Shown piece by piece: positions 54,287 through 63,428 of a stretch of 64,000 nucleotides of DNA (position 1 is the stretch's first letter; every line of letters begins with the position of its first letter). Under the pieces are notes generated by a model that saw only the letters and a program-made list of their open reading frames with translations, had not been told where the DNA came from and did not search any database. The translations under genes and the position numbers were made by a program. This DNA is from Lactarius indigo. Taxonomy: Eukaryota; Basidiomycota; Agaricomycetes; Russulales; Russulaceae. The stretch is taken from positions 62,001-126,000 of the forward strand of contig JAFKAC010000054.1 in the NCBI GenBank assembly GCA_025766275.1, written 5' to 3'.

Positions 54287-55401
54287 ACCCGTCAGTCTGG
54301 GTGAGGGCTCTACAATGTAATTCTGTAATCGTGACAACGCGCTATCGATCCTTGCGAATTCCAGTGACTGTCCGAACGAATTACCGAACGACTGAAACAA
54401 ACGCGCTGGTCGACTCTGGAGCGACCGACAATTTCATCAAACCAAATATGGCAGCTCGGGCCGGAATCCCGATACAACCACTGCAAACGCCTCGCAAAAT
54501 ATGGAATATAGACAACACGGAGAACAAAGCTGGGTTAATCACTCATTATGTTAACCTAGAAGTGAAAACACGAGGACAGATAAAAAAGATGACCTTCCTG
54601 GTCACTGACCTGGGGAGCGAAGACATGGTGCTCGGATACCCATGGCTTAGCGCCTTCGAACCCACCATTAGCTGGGCCACCGCAACCACACATCCGGATG
54701 TACAGCCCGTAGTGCTAGCCACGACGGAAGACTTACTCGCGATACCCATCATTCGCGCCCTAATCACCGCTGAGAAGGAAGCCATTGTGCAGGAATTACA
54801 CGAAGAAACCTTCGCCCGGGCCACGACTTCGACGGAACTAGCCATATCGGCAAAGCAACAGCAGACGGCAGCTGAACTGCCCGCAGTCTACGCCGAATTT
54901 AGCAAACTCTTTAATGAGCAGGCCTCGCATCGTTTCCCTCCGGCAAGACCGTGGGATCATGCAATCGACTTCAAGCCGTCAGCACCAGCTGCCATAGACT
55001 GCAAAATATACCCCATGACGCAAAAGGAGGAAGGCGAACTTAAAGAATTCCTGGAAGAGAAGCTTAAACAGGGCTATTTACGCCCTTCTATATCCCCGTA
55101 CGCGTCATCATTTTTCTTCATTAAAAAGAAGGACGGGAAACTACGCCCGGTACAGGACTATCGGGTCATCAACTCTCACACCATCCGAAACCAATACCCG
55201 CTACCGTTAATACAAGATCTCATCCTCGACCTCAGCAACGCCCATATATACACTAAACTCGACATCCGATGGGGCTATAACAACATACGCATTCGGGACG
55301 GCGATCAGGAAAAGGCCGCGTTCAAAACCAAATTTGGCCTTTTGAACCCACAGTTATGTTCTTTGGCCTCACCAATTCCCCGGCGACCTTCCAGGCCATG
55401 A
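54256..55401 (+). pseudogene. Pol of element G, first part (protease and RT fingers)
   Basis: 381 codons: a segment shared with D and E (SGRLNPSVWVRALQCNSVI), aspartic protease ALVDSGATDNFIK (about residue 50), LGYPWLSAFEP (about 125), then RT with KKDGKLRPVQDYRVIN (about 290) and KLDIRWGYNNIRI. After FGLL the frame is wrong: only four T at 55340-55343 where the homologous frame needs one more base, giving a false tail and stop at 55401. RT continues in the next frame from 55356. Confidence 0.88.
54268..54274 (+). promoter_or_regulatory. GGGTTTT slippery heptamer, gag-pol -1 frameshift site of G
   Basis: G GGT TTT in gag phase fits the X XXY YYZ rule, followed by CGG GAC GCC TAA. Pol is open in the -1 frame across this point. 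Downstream, ACCC and GGGT can pair weakly. The heptamer and phase are the same in D and E. Confidence 0.7.
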
Positions 55402-58400
55402 TGAACCACATCTATCGTGACACAATAGCCAAGCACGAGCGGTTGGGCACTACGATACGTGTTTATATGGATGATATCGGTGTCGCGACTCATTTCGATC
55501 ACGACCTAGCCGCCCATATTTCCGCAGTTCGCGACGTGCTGCGTGTCGCGGAAGAGCACGACCTCTATTTCAAACTCGAAAAGTGTCTTTTCCACCAACC
55601 GCGAATGGATTACCTGGGGGTAATCCTTGAAAGGGGGGTGACCCGTATGGACCCCGTAAAAGTTCAAGGCATCAAAAACTGGCCCACGCCGACAAAAGTC
55701 AAAGACGTCCGTTCTTTCCTCGGCTTCTGTAACTTTTACAGACTTTTCATTCGCGGCTTTGCAACCCACGCCAAACCACTCACCAAACTGACACGAAAAG
55801 ACGAAGAATGGAGGTGGACCGAAGAGGAGGACAAGGCCTTCAACACCCTAAAACGTCTCATAACCGAAGAACCAGTACTGGCACACCCCGTTCTCCAAGA
55901 CCCGTTCGAACTAGAAGTTGATGCCTCGGGTTACGCGGTGGGAGCCGTATTGCTGCAAAAGAAATCTGACGGAAAGCGACACCCCATAGGCTACTACTCC
56001 GCAACGCTCTCCGAAGCAGAGCGAAATTACGACATTTATGACCTAGAACTACTCGCAATAGTCAAGGCCCTGAGAAACTGGAGACCATTACTGGCCGGAG
56101 CACCACACAAAATCAAAATTTACTCCGACCACCTGAACCTACAATATTGGAAGTCGCCGCAAAAGATCAGCAGGCGTGTCGCAAGGGAGGTGCTCGAACT
56201 CTCCGAATACGATTTTGAAATCCATCATATTAAAGGAAAGAACAACGGAAGAGCCGATGCGCTGTCGCGACGACCAGACTACGACCAAGGAGTAGGGGAC
56301 AACAGCGAAGTAGTAGTGTTGCCACCAGAGGTGTTCGTCCGAACTCTCAACGCGGCAAGAACGCTCACCCTCAACCCAAACTTATTGCAACCGCGACATC
56401 AACAAGATGAACAGGTGATCAAGATGTGGGCAAACTCCCACCAATTGAAGAAGATACAAGGAGAATGGTACAAGGATGGCAGGTTCGTAATAACTGGACC
56501 AACATCGACGCACCGCGTGCTGATTCACGACCACCACGACTTGCCAATACACGGCCACCCTGGAATCGCAAAAACACAACGAATCCTGGAGAGGCACTAT
56601 TGGTGGCCACGACTGCGGAAGGATGTGTACGAATACGTCCAAGGATGCGCGGAGTGTCAACGAAACAAGGTAAACACACGCCCCATACGAGCAGCACTAC
56701 ACCCCATTACACCGATGCTCGACGCGCTCCCCTTTCAAACGGTGGCGATCGACTTTATCACCAAGTTGCCGACGTCCGAAGGGCACGACAGCATCCTCAC
56801 GGTCACCGACCACGACTGCAGTAAAGCCTCGGTGTTCATACCGTGCCGAGAAGAGATAACCGCAGAAGAAACCGCCGCGCTGTACGTGAGTCATGTCTTT
56901 AAGCGATTCGGACTACCGCGCAAAATCATCAGCGATCGAGACCCCCGCTTCACATCCAAATTCACAAGAGAGGCCTGTCGAATTCTGGGGGTTCAACAGA
57001 ATATATCCACGGCGTATCACCCACGCACGGATGGACAGTCAGAAAGGACCAATCAATGGCTGGAGCAATACTTGCGCTTCTGGGTGAATGAACGCCAAGA
57101 CAACTGGACCGCGTATCTGCCAATAGCCGAATTCGCGCACAACAATTGGCCCCATGAACACACGAAGCAATCACCGTTCCAGCTTCTGATGGGATACGAC
57201 CCACAAGCTGATTGGACTGATAAGCCATCTCCTATTCCACAAGTAACCGCGCGACTAACGCAGCTTAAAGAAGCAAGAAGGGACGCCCAACGCCTCATGA
57301 AAAAGGCACAAGAAGCATGGGTGCACAACAAAGATACGCCCAAATTCCGCGTCAACGACCTCGTGTGGCTGGAAGGGAAACACCTCCGAACCAATCAACC
57401 TACGGCGAAATTAGCGGCGCGACGCCACGGACCTTTTAGGGTGATCCAGGTGATGTCGCCCTATAATTATCGATTGGAACTTCCCACACAGTGGAGCATA
57501 CATCCAGTATTCCACATCGATCTTCTCACGCCCTACAAACAAACTCCCTTACACGGGGAAAATTTCACGCGCCCACCACCGGAGCTGATTGATGGCGAGG
57601 AAGAGTACGAAGTCGAGGCCATTCTGGACTCCCGGCACTTCGGCAGGGGCAGATGCTTGCAATACCTCATCAAATGGAAGGGGTACCCAGACTCGGAGAA
57701 CCAGTGGGTCAACAAGGATGACATCTTTGCGCCAGAGGCGCTCCGGCTATATCAAGAAACACAAGCGCGCAGGCAGCAAGTTAAAACGAACTGCACCAAA
57801 GTCGAAGGAAGTCATCCCTCTTTCCTCCGTTCTATCACCTCTCATATGCCTACTTCCCCCTTGCGACATGTCACCCAAGCGGCACTCCTCGACTCCCTCG
57901 CACAAGACGCCCACGCCCTCTTGGCTGAGGACGACGACACTGAAGTACCCAACCCTCAGATCACCCCATGGACACCTCTTAGACCAGCAGAGGGACCCAT
58001 CACCGCTCAAGAATGGGCCCGCGTCATCAGCCGATTCCCCGATCCAGCCACCACTCCCGACGGAGAAGTCGTCCACGTCTTCCGAGACGAGCATGGACAG
58101 CGCGAGCCGATCGCCGCTATCCCCCCAAGCGACGACCTCATCGGCGTTCGCGGAGTTTTCCCGAGCAACGACCAGCGTTCAAGCGCTGATGGAATACGAG
58201 TTGGAGGGGTGGAAGAGAGTAGCAGCGGAGTGGCAGAAGGAGCAGCTGGATTCAGCCGCGGCCCGACTGAGGGAGATGCGCGAGCGGCGGCAGCGATGGA
58301 GGCTGCTGAGGCTGGCCATGACGACGACGATTACTACCCGGCACGCCACGCCTTCCTTCGAACGAAAAGCGACCCTACTAATCCCCTCATCACGCCCTGG

Positions 58401-58988
58401 CTCGTCTACACCGACGGGTCCCCCATGTATCGAGGACGTGTGCGTGTACCCGGCGCCGCCGATCATCGTCCGTTCACCGCCGCCGACGACCCCGCGCATG
58501 TCATTGCGCCTGAAGGGTTCCGGGCGAACCGACGACCCCATCACATTCGATACCCCATCACCGGGCCCGACGGAGTAGAGCGGGACGCATCTCACGTCCA
58601 AATCATCGGAGGGGCCGACCCCCTCATATTAGGGGTGATACCAGGGTCGCCGCATGTTTACGGTAAGCCCTTCTACGCCGAGCCGCACGTATCGGCCGCT
58701 CTCCGCCCTACGTATCCCCACGAGGACCTGGTTGTCTTCGAAGCGGACCGCATCACCGACCGGGCTCTCAACCGCATCAACGACGAGTCGCTCACGGCTG
58801 AGGTCACGCGCTTCCGCGCGGCCAGCTACGAGCTAGACCGACTCCGCGCCCGAGTGGCCCAGCTCCGCGCCATGATCGAGTGCGCGCAAGACGACCGCCG
58901 CGACGCCATCTATCGCCTGGAGCGCGCCACGGCCCTCAAGCGCATTGCTGAAGAGCAACGCGACTGGCCGGCAAGGGACTTTCGGTGA
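55356..58988 (+). CDS. Pol of element G, second part (RT, RNase H, integrase, chromodomain, extension)
   Basis: 1,210 codons: RT palm and thumb with YMDDIGV (about residue 37), RNase H (LEVDASGYAVGAVLLQ, about 185; RNYDIYDLELLAIV), integrase zinc region (HPGIAKTQ to CAECQRNK, about 401-435), core with DFITKLP (about 462), SDRDPRF (about 525) and DGQSERTNQWLEQY (about 557), chromodomain (EEYEVEAILDSRHFG to YLIKWKGYPDSENQW, about 747-785). A 400-residue extension follows with GPITAQEWARV (about 880), PEGFRANRRPHHIRY (about 1048), LGVIPGSPHVYGKP and a final coil (LRARVAQLRAMIE). The extension is present in D and E but not in C. It cannot be made from gag-pol unless the upstream frameshift is absent or bypassed. 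Confidence 0.92.
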   Translation: MFFGLTNSPATFQAMMNHIYRDTIAKHERLGTTIRVYMDDIGVATHFDHDLAAHISAVRDVLRVAEEHDLYFKLEKCLFHQPRMDYLGVILERGVTRMDPVKVQGIKNWPTPTKVKDVRSFLGFCNFYRLFIRGFATHAKPLTKLTRKDEEWRWTEEEDKAFNTLKRLITEEPVLAHPVLQDPFELEVDASGYAVGAVLLQKKSDGKRHPIGYYSATLSEAERNYDIYDLELLAIVKALRNWRPLLAGAPHKIKIYSDHLNLQYWKSPQKISRRVAREVLELSEYDFEIHHIKGKNNGRADALSRRPDYDQGVGDNSEVVVLPPEVFVRTLNAARTLTLNPNLLQPRHQQDEQVIKMWANSHQLKKIQGEWYKDGRFVITGPTSTHRVLIHDHHDLPIHGHPGIAKTQRILERHYWWPRLRKDVYEYVQGCAECQRNKVNTRPIRAALHPITPMLDALPFQTVAIDFITKLPTSEGHDSILTVTDHDCSKASVFIPCREEITAEETAALYVSHVFKRFGLPRKIISDRDPRFTSKFTREACRILGVQQNISTAYHPRTDGQSERTNQWLEQYLRFWVNERQDNWTAYLPIAEFAHNNWPHEHTKQSPFQLLMGYDPQADWTDKPSPIPQVTARLTQLKEARRDAQRLMKKAQEAWVHNKDTPKFRVNDLVWLEGKHLRTNQPTAKLAARRHGPFRVIQVMSPYNYRLELPTQWSIHPVFHIDLLTPYKQTPLHGENFTRPPPELIDGEEEYEVEAILDSRHFGRGRCLQYLIKWKGYPDSENQWVNKDDIFAPEALRLYQETQARRQQVKTNCTKVEGSHPSFLRSITSHMPTSPLRHVTQAALLDSLAQDAHALLAEDDDTEVPNPQITPWTPLRPAEGPITAQEWARVISRFPDPATTPDGEVVHVFRDEHGQREPIAAIPPSDDLIGVRGVFPSNDQRSSADGIRVGGVEESSSGVAEGAAGFSRGPTEGDARAAAAMEAAEAGHDDDDYYPARHAFLRTKSDPTNPLITPWLVYTDGSPMYRGRVRVPGAADHRPFTAADDPAHVIAPEGFRANRRPHHIRYPITGPDGVERDASHVQIIGGADPLILGVIPGSPHVYGKPFYAEPHVSAALRPTYPHEDLVVFEADRITDRALNRINDESLTAEVTRFRAASYELDRLRARVAQLRAMIECAQDDRRDAIYRLERATALKRIAEEQRDWPARDFR
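58100..58350 (+). other. Conserved coiled coil in the +1 frame of the G pol extension
   Basis: In the frame one base ahead of pol the sequence reads SVQALMEYELEGWKRVAAEW, then QKEQLDSAAARLREMRERRQ, an amphipathic coil. The same frame in D reads AWEMQWKETARKWQEEQL and in E LMEYKLESWRKVAAAWQKEQL (given here as a pattern). The pol frame at this point is only Gly/Ala/Ser-rich. D and G differ mostly at synonymous positions of the +1 frame. This suggests dual coding or a frameshift product. Confidence 0.55.
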
Positions 58989-59017
58989 GCCGGGGTCTCA
59001 CACTGAAAAGGGGGTGA

Positions 59018-59354
59018 TGTCACGTTTCGGACTTTCTGTGTTGTGGTACGATAACTTCTGAGGACCCTTACTGTACCGGTTGCGACTACGGCGGTAAGGT
59101 AGATTAGTCGCGGACTTACTTACGGTGATACGGCGGTGCGATAGGCGATACGGTACGATAGCTGACTGAGCGGTCCCTGAATGACTCGATACTAGTACGG
59201 GTACTAGTAGTTGTGGTGTTGCGTTGTTTCTGCGATACGTTGGACGCTTACTTACTGTGACTCATAGCGGCGCTTCTAAGCTCGCTCGTATTGTATTTAA
59301 CTTGTCTTGTGAAGACCGAGATACGCCATCTTGGTCTTCTTGAATCGTCACTTG

Positions 59355-59397
<43 letters not shown>

Positions 59398-59571
59398 TCT
59401 CTCGAGAACAGTGCACCTTCGAGTGTTCACTACTGTCTACGCTTGGACCTTCGCGTCTTCAAGTCATCCGTCCTATTGTCCACGCCTGGACTTTCGTGTC
59501 TTCGAGTCATCCGCTAAGTTGTTACCGCCTTTATCGAGCTCAAGTCGAGCTAACGTCGTGACGACGTTACA
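59018..59571 (+). repeat. 3' LTR of element G (554 bp)
   Basis: I see no difference from the 5' LTR. It is preceded by the purine tract (59003-59014) and followed by CTAAC. Confidence 0.96.
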
Positions 59572-59848
59572 CTAACGAAGCCCTAACAAGAAGATCGATG
59601 GCCAGCACACCAATGTGGGAAATGCGAAGCAACAACAATGCCAACACATCAACTGCCAGCATCAGCACCACCTTTGGCGACTTCTCTCTTACGCCTAGCC
59701 CACGAATAAGAGGAACCCGACCCATGACCCCTTATACCAATGGGATAAAAACAGTTCATCTCACAGAAATGACCAGCAGCACACCAGACCTCCAACCTCT
59801 CTATCCTTGTCACTCCACTATGAACTACGCTGCACCTACCTACTCCCA

Positions 59849-61059
59849 TGATGAACAGCACACAAGAAGGACATACTCACAGTGACAAGGAGACTGTGGT
59901 GAGATATGTCAAGGTGGCTGGAGTGTTATGATCCGACGCTTCGGACCTAAGTCACAGTATGTCTCCACCCTGCTTTCCCTCCCACTTTGTACTATACCTT
60001 GTTACCAAAGGAGCTACCGCTACCAGTGGCGCTGTTTCTTTGATCCGAACCTCTGTTTACTCCGTTTAGTCTCTTTGATATTGTGTGGACTTGTGTTCAT
60101 GTTGTTTGGAACCCTGTCCTATATAAACCTGTACCATAGACCGTAGGAAGCCAGACTTGGCTTCGTTTGCAATCTAGCAACCTTGCCTCCGTACTTTGGT
60201 GTGACCTCGTCTTATCCCCTCTTCTTGTGCATCCCCTACCTCAGTCCCTAACCAGGACACTTCGAAGTCTTTGCAGTTGAACTATATCAACGCGTTACAC
60301 CTGTTATACTCTGTGCACTAGCAAGATTAAGTGTAGAGAAGTGCCAGACACTTCGGACGAGGAGTCCTACATTACAGAGTAGTGTTGCACCTTGTGCCAC
60401 ACCTTATCACTCGTATTTCATAGCAATAAGACAACAGAGGTCTTCGCTTGATACTTGTGTGATTCAGAACCTCTAGAACCCACGCCCCTGCTAGGGCGTA
60501 ACATGGAGGCAGCAACAGAGAATCTAGCAGAGTGAAGCAGAAGTGAAGTCTGGCACACAAGCAGTGAGAACTGATGTTTGTTACATTAGAGAGAAGGGGG
60601 CTTACCTGGCACACAAGCAGTGAGAACTGATGTGGACCAGGAGCGTACATGATACTCTACTTATACACTTTCTGGTAGTGACATTGTACAAGGGATGTAA
60701 CACTAAGTCATGCAATACAAGGAAGTATTGTTCTACAAACGGACAAAGGAGTGGACGTTTTGAGAACAAGGAAAGAAAGAATAAGGAGTGTCCAGAACCA
60801 AATGATATCATAGTGACATCATAATAAAGATAAAGCTAAGTACGGAACAAAGGAAAGTACAAGGGCGTTATACAACGCAGAGTCTGGATGTATGATGTCA
60901 TAGAAGTACAGTGATGTCATAGATGACGCAATGGTAAGTCCAGATTGTACAGATCAAACAGTATCTAATCTACAAGTCCTGTATATCTAATCTAAAGCAG
61001 TCCATGCTGCAAGTCCGGTCGGTACGAGCCGCTAAGTGCGCAAGGGTCACTTATCAACA
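59849..61059 (-). repeat. Solo copia-family LTR with a nested solo LTR, TSD TCCCA
   Basis: Plus-strand TGATGAACAG to TTATCAACA, flanked by TCCCA at 59844-59848 and 61060-61064. Without the 580-bp solo LTR A and its 5-bp duplication it is 626 bp, close to the 612-bp LTR of F. Removing it rejoins the element H ORF as TYS-QTLAGLADQ. Confidence 0.95.
59924..60503 (+). repeat. Solo LTR of family A, TSD TGGAG
   Basis: 580 bp, TGTTATGATCC to GGCGTAACA, duplication TGGAG at 59919-59923 and 60504-60508. It has a TATATAAA box at about 60120-60127 and a hairpin GAAGCCA-GACT-TGGCTTC at 60147-60164 with the self-priming complement AGACTTGGCTT (60153-60163). It is the third layer of nesting here. Confidence 0.97.
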
Positions 61060-61320
61060 TCCCAGACTCTTGCTGGACTAGCTGACCAGAGCCCCTTGCA
61101 CTCAGCCATTGAATGCCTAGCTACCACCACAATTGCAGTTATTGATGCTGCTATCGACTGCTCCCCTCCTATCCCCACTGCAATCAATGTGCAGCACCCA
61201 GAAGAACCGGCCTTCATCAGGTGGACCACAGGGATTGTGATCAGGTCCTGGATTAGAACCCCTATCCTCTTAACTGCCCACACCTACATCAGCAAGATCA
61301 AATCAGCTAGAAACACCTAG

Positions 61321-61740
61321 TGTGACTAGTGTGACTGGCAGGACTAGTGCTAGTCACATTCTAGTCCTGCTAGCACTGCCAGTTTTATGGTTGGAATTCT
61401 AGATGCCATCCTAGTTGATCTAGTCACACCAGTAGAATAACCTAGTGCTAGGGCAGATCTAGTAACAGTGTTCAACTCCTATTGAATTCTATTATTTCTC
61501 ATAAGTCTACTAGTAACCCTAGTAATAGTGTTTGAAATTCTACCATTTTCTAGTAACTCTAGGGTAACTCTAGGTTTACTATCAAGCAGGGAAGTCAACT
61601 TGAAGATACCACTGCCAGTGGCAGTGGGATGTTGTATTAACACTGGCACTGAAGTACAGTATTCATGTTTTACTAGCAAGTGGAGTTTCAGGAAGATGTT
61701 ATGTTTCAAGCTGTGGACACTGACTTACTTATAGTGATTT
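61321..61740. other. Intergenic, rich in CTAG/TGTGACTAG words, nothing recognised
   Basis: It follows the element H ORF stop. CTAGT, TGTGACTAG and ACTAGTGCTAG words recur and can pair locally, but no LTR H copy, ORF or array is apparent. If H has a 3' LTR, it is not here in recognisable form. Confidence 0.45.
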
Positions 61741-61903
61741 GCTGGCCTAGCCTGGAAGCCAGAAGCCAGCCCAAGCCAGCCACTGGAAGCCAGGCCGAGC
61801 TGGAGCTGTAAGTCAGGCTTTTGTGGCCTGTGGCTCAGGCTTGAAATTCTCTGGGCCAGGGGATACAGCCTGCATCTCAGCTTCAAAATTGCAGGCTACA
61901 GGC

Positions 61904-61945
<42 letters not shown>
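61741..61945 (+). repeat. GGCC-rich dispersed repeat with a 41-nt A tail
   Basis: A segment made of AGCCAGGCC, AGCCAGCC and GGCTCAGGC words ends in a pure A-run (61905-61945). A similar segment without A tail is at about 62431-62560. An A tail fits a reverse-transcribed short element, but I see no clear pol III A and B boxes. Confidence 0.5.
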
Positions 61946-61948
<3 letters not shown>

Positions 61949-62560
61949 AATGACTGCCAATCACCAGTCTGCCAGAGTACATGTTGCCAACCTCCTCACA
62001 GTATGTATGCCCCCATTCTCTATGTGCTGCCCCTCTCTGATTCACCATCTAGTTGTCAAGTTCTCCTAACTTTTAAGCTCTGTGTCAGTGTGGCTCATTA
62101 TTTTGGTTCTCCAGCTTTCTGCACTTGTGCACGGCACTATTGGCTTGAATAAAACATATTCCCAACTCATGCGACTACTTATATGAAGTTTTGTGTCATG
62201 CACAAATGTGCATGACCATTTCGACCACCTTCAACCACCTGACCTCATTTCTGTTCCCAACCCCACTGCATGTCCATGCATGTTTAGCCCTTCAAGAGCA
62301 ACACGTCCCTAACTACTGCAAACCAATATATGATGGTGCATGTCCCATGGACACGTGCACAACACCTTGCGATGTATCATATGCCCCAAGACCTGCACAT
62401 GTCTTGGGCCTTTGTTCCTCTCAAACATTCCCATAGCCACAGCCTGAAAGCCAGGCCAGCCCAAGCCATGGGTGGTGGCTCAGGCCTCACATCTTCCAGG
62501 CCTAAGCCTCTCAAAGCTGGGCCTAAGCCGCAGCTTTCAGGCCAAGCTGGGCCGGCAAAT
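61946..62560. other. Intergenic, with a second GGCC-rich repeat copy at its end
   Basis: No supported gene. At about 62431-62560 CCAGGCCAGCCCAAGCC and GGTGGCTCAGGCC words repeat the composition of 61741-61904. The rest holds nothing that I recognise. Confidence 0.45.
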
Positions 62561-62735
62561 CACTACTTACTTACTAGTTGTGACTACTATGGTAAGGCAT
62601 AACCTGTCATGGACTTCAGGTGGGTGTATCACATGTAGGATAGTCATGACTCAATCCTAGTAGTAGGTGTACTAGGGTTTGCTCTACTTATGTGACTGGT
62701 TGGACACTTTACACATAGCACTGGCGGATTTGTTC
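62560..62735 (+). repeat. Decayed LTR remnant (family B/D-like)
   Basis: TAGTTGTGACTACTATGGTAAGG and GTACTAGGGTT stretches, with AGGATAGTC, resemble the start and middle of LTRs G and D (given here as short matching words). Ends cannot be set. Confidence 0.4.
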
Positions 62736-63428
62736 CGCTGGAGGACCGAGCGGTGGTAGCGTTCACGTGTATCACACTCGGCCTTGGGCATTTTCTGTTC
62801 TGGCCTGCCCTAAATTTTTGGACCTGCCCCATTGGGGCTTGTATGTTTTTGATCTATATTCTTTCTCACGCATTCTACAATATTCGATTACTATACATTT
62901 GCAGATTCGGAAAGCTGCTTCAAGCAGCAATGATGTATGTTTATGATTACTATGACTTCAGTCTCTTGAAACTTCTTCACATGTACCTATTCCCATCTAA
63001 AGGATGGTTTGCAGCCACGAATGGGAAGCAAGCGTGACTTGTATTTGCTTCAGTATCGAGCCCGATGGTCTGTGCATCTGCCCGAATTACTATACGACTC
63101 CCCAAGCCTCTTACTCATGTCGCAAAATATTTTTTGAAAAATGGTTGATATTAGTATACTTGTACTTATAAAAGGTGGCTCAAAAGGAGCCCAAAAGTTG
63201 TAACAGAAAAATCCATTCTATTGACTCGTCTATCCTGCGTACCTCCACACAAAAACATTGTCACTCGTATTGACTCTCAACTCAAATCCCTCGCGGTCAC
63301 CTGCATGTGACCGCCCCTATCTTTTTGGCTTCGTCCGTAACCTTTACCAAGCACTTCAAAGCCTGTCTTCACTTGTATTTAGGATAGTGTATGAAGACCA
63401 AGATACTGTTGCAGTATGGACTTCCAGT
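62736..63428. other. Intergenic, with a trace of a family B-like LTR at the end
   Basis: No supported gene. Near 63366-63415 the words CTTCACTTGTATTTAGG and TGAAGACCAAGATAC resemble the TATA and hairpin region of family B LTRs. The remainder is unassigned. Confidence 0.4.

Larger units (their letters stand above)
51662..59571 (+). mobile_element. Complete Ty3/gypsy chromovirus G, TSD CTAAC
   Basis: 7,910 bp with 554-bp LTRs (51662-52215, 59018-59571) that look identical by eye, primer site, gag, pol and a purine tract (CTGAAAAGGGGG) before the 3' LTR. CTAAC is at 51657-51661 and 59572-59576. It is very recent. The only defect seen is a one-base loss in a T-run at 55340-55343 that splits pol. 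It interrupts the element H ORF in frame (DRPN-EALTRR). Being CpG-rich, it is the best reference for the decayed relatives D and E. Confidence 0.97.
42443..61320 (+). pseudogene. Long unrecognised ORF of element H, split by four insertions
   Basis: Coding pieces: 42443-43572, 43841-44071, 50425-51661, 59577-59848 and 61065-61320. Skipping each insertion with one copy of its 5-bp duplication keeps a single frame of 3,126 nt (1,042 codons with the TAG), interrupted only by TGA at 43899, 50816 and 51494. The first piece holds an internal duplication (LRSNPEFTALPQNEQRLLLAEL and LQRNPEFAVLPQSEQWLVLAEL) and a basic KRLRPL motif. Later parts are polar and Pro/Thr-rich. The last segment (IECLATTTIAVIDAAIDCSP) is more hydrophobic. 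No gag, protease, RT or transposase motif is visible. Position after an LTR and primer site suggests that it belongs to a retroelement. Confidence 0.65.

Noticed and set aside
55340..55400. Programmed frameshift inside RT of element G
   Set aside because: D, E and C read this point in one frame; a single-base loss in a T-run is simpler.
61036..61320. Gene starting MRKGHLST
   Set aside because: The first residues come from the copia LTR end; the rest is the last piece of the element H ORF. The same false start occurs at 28622 and 50396.
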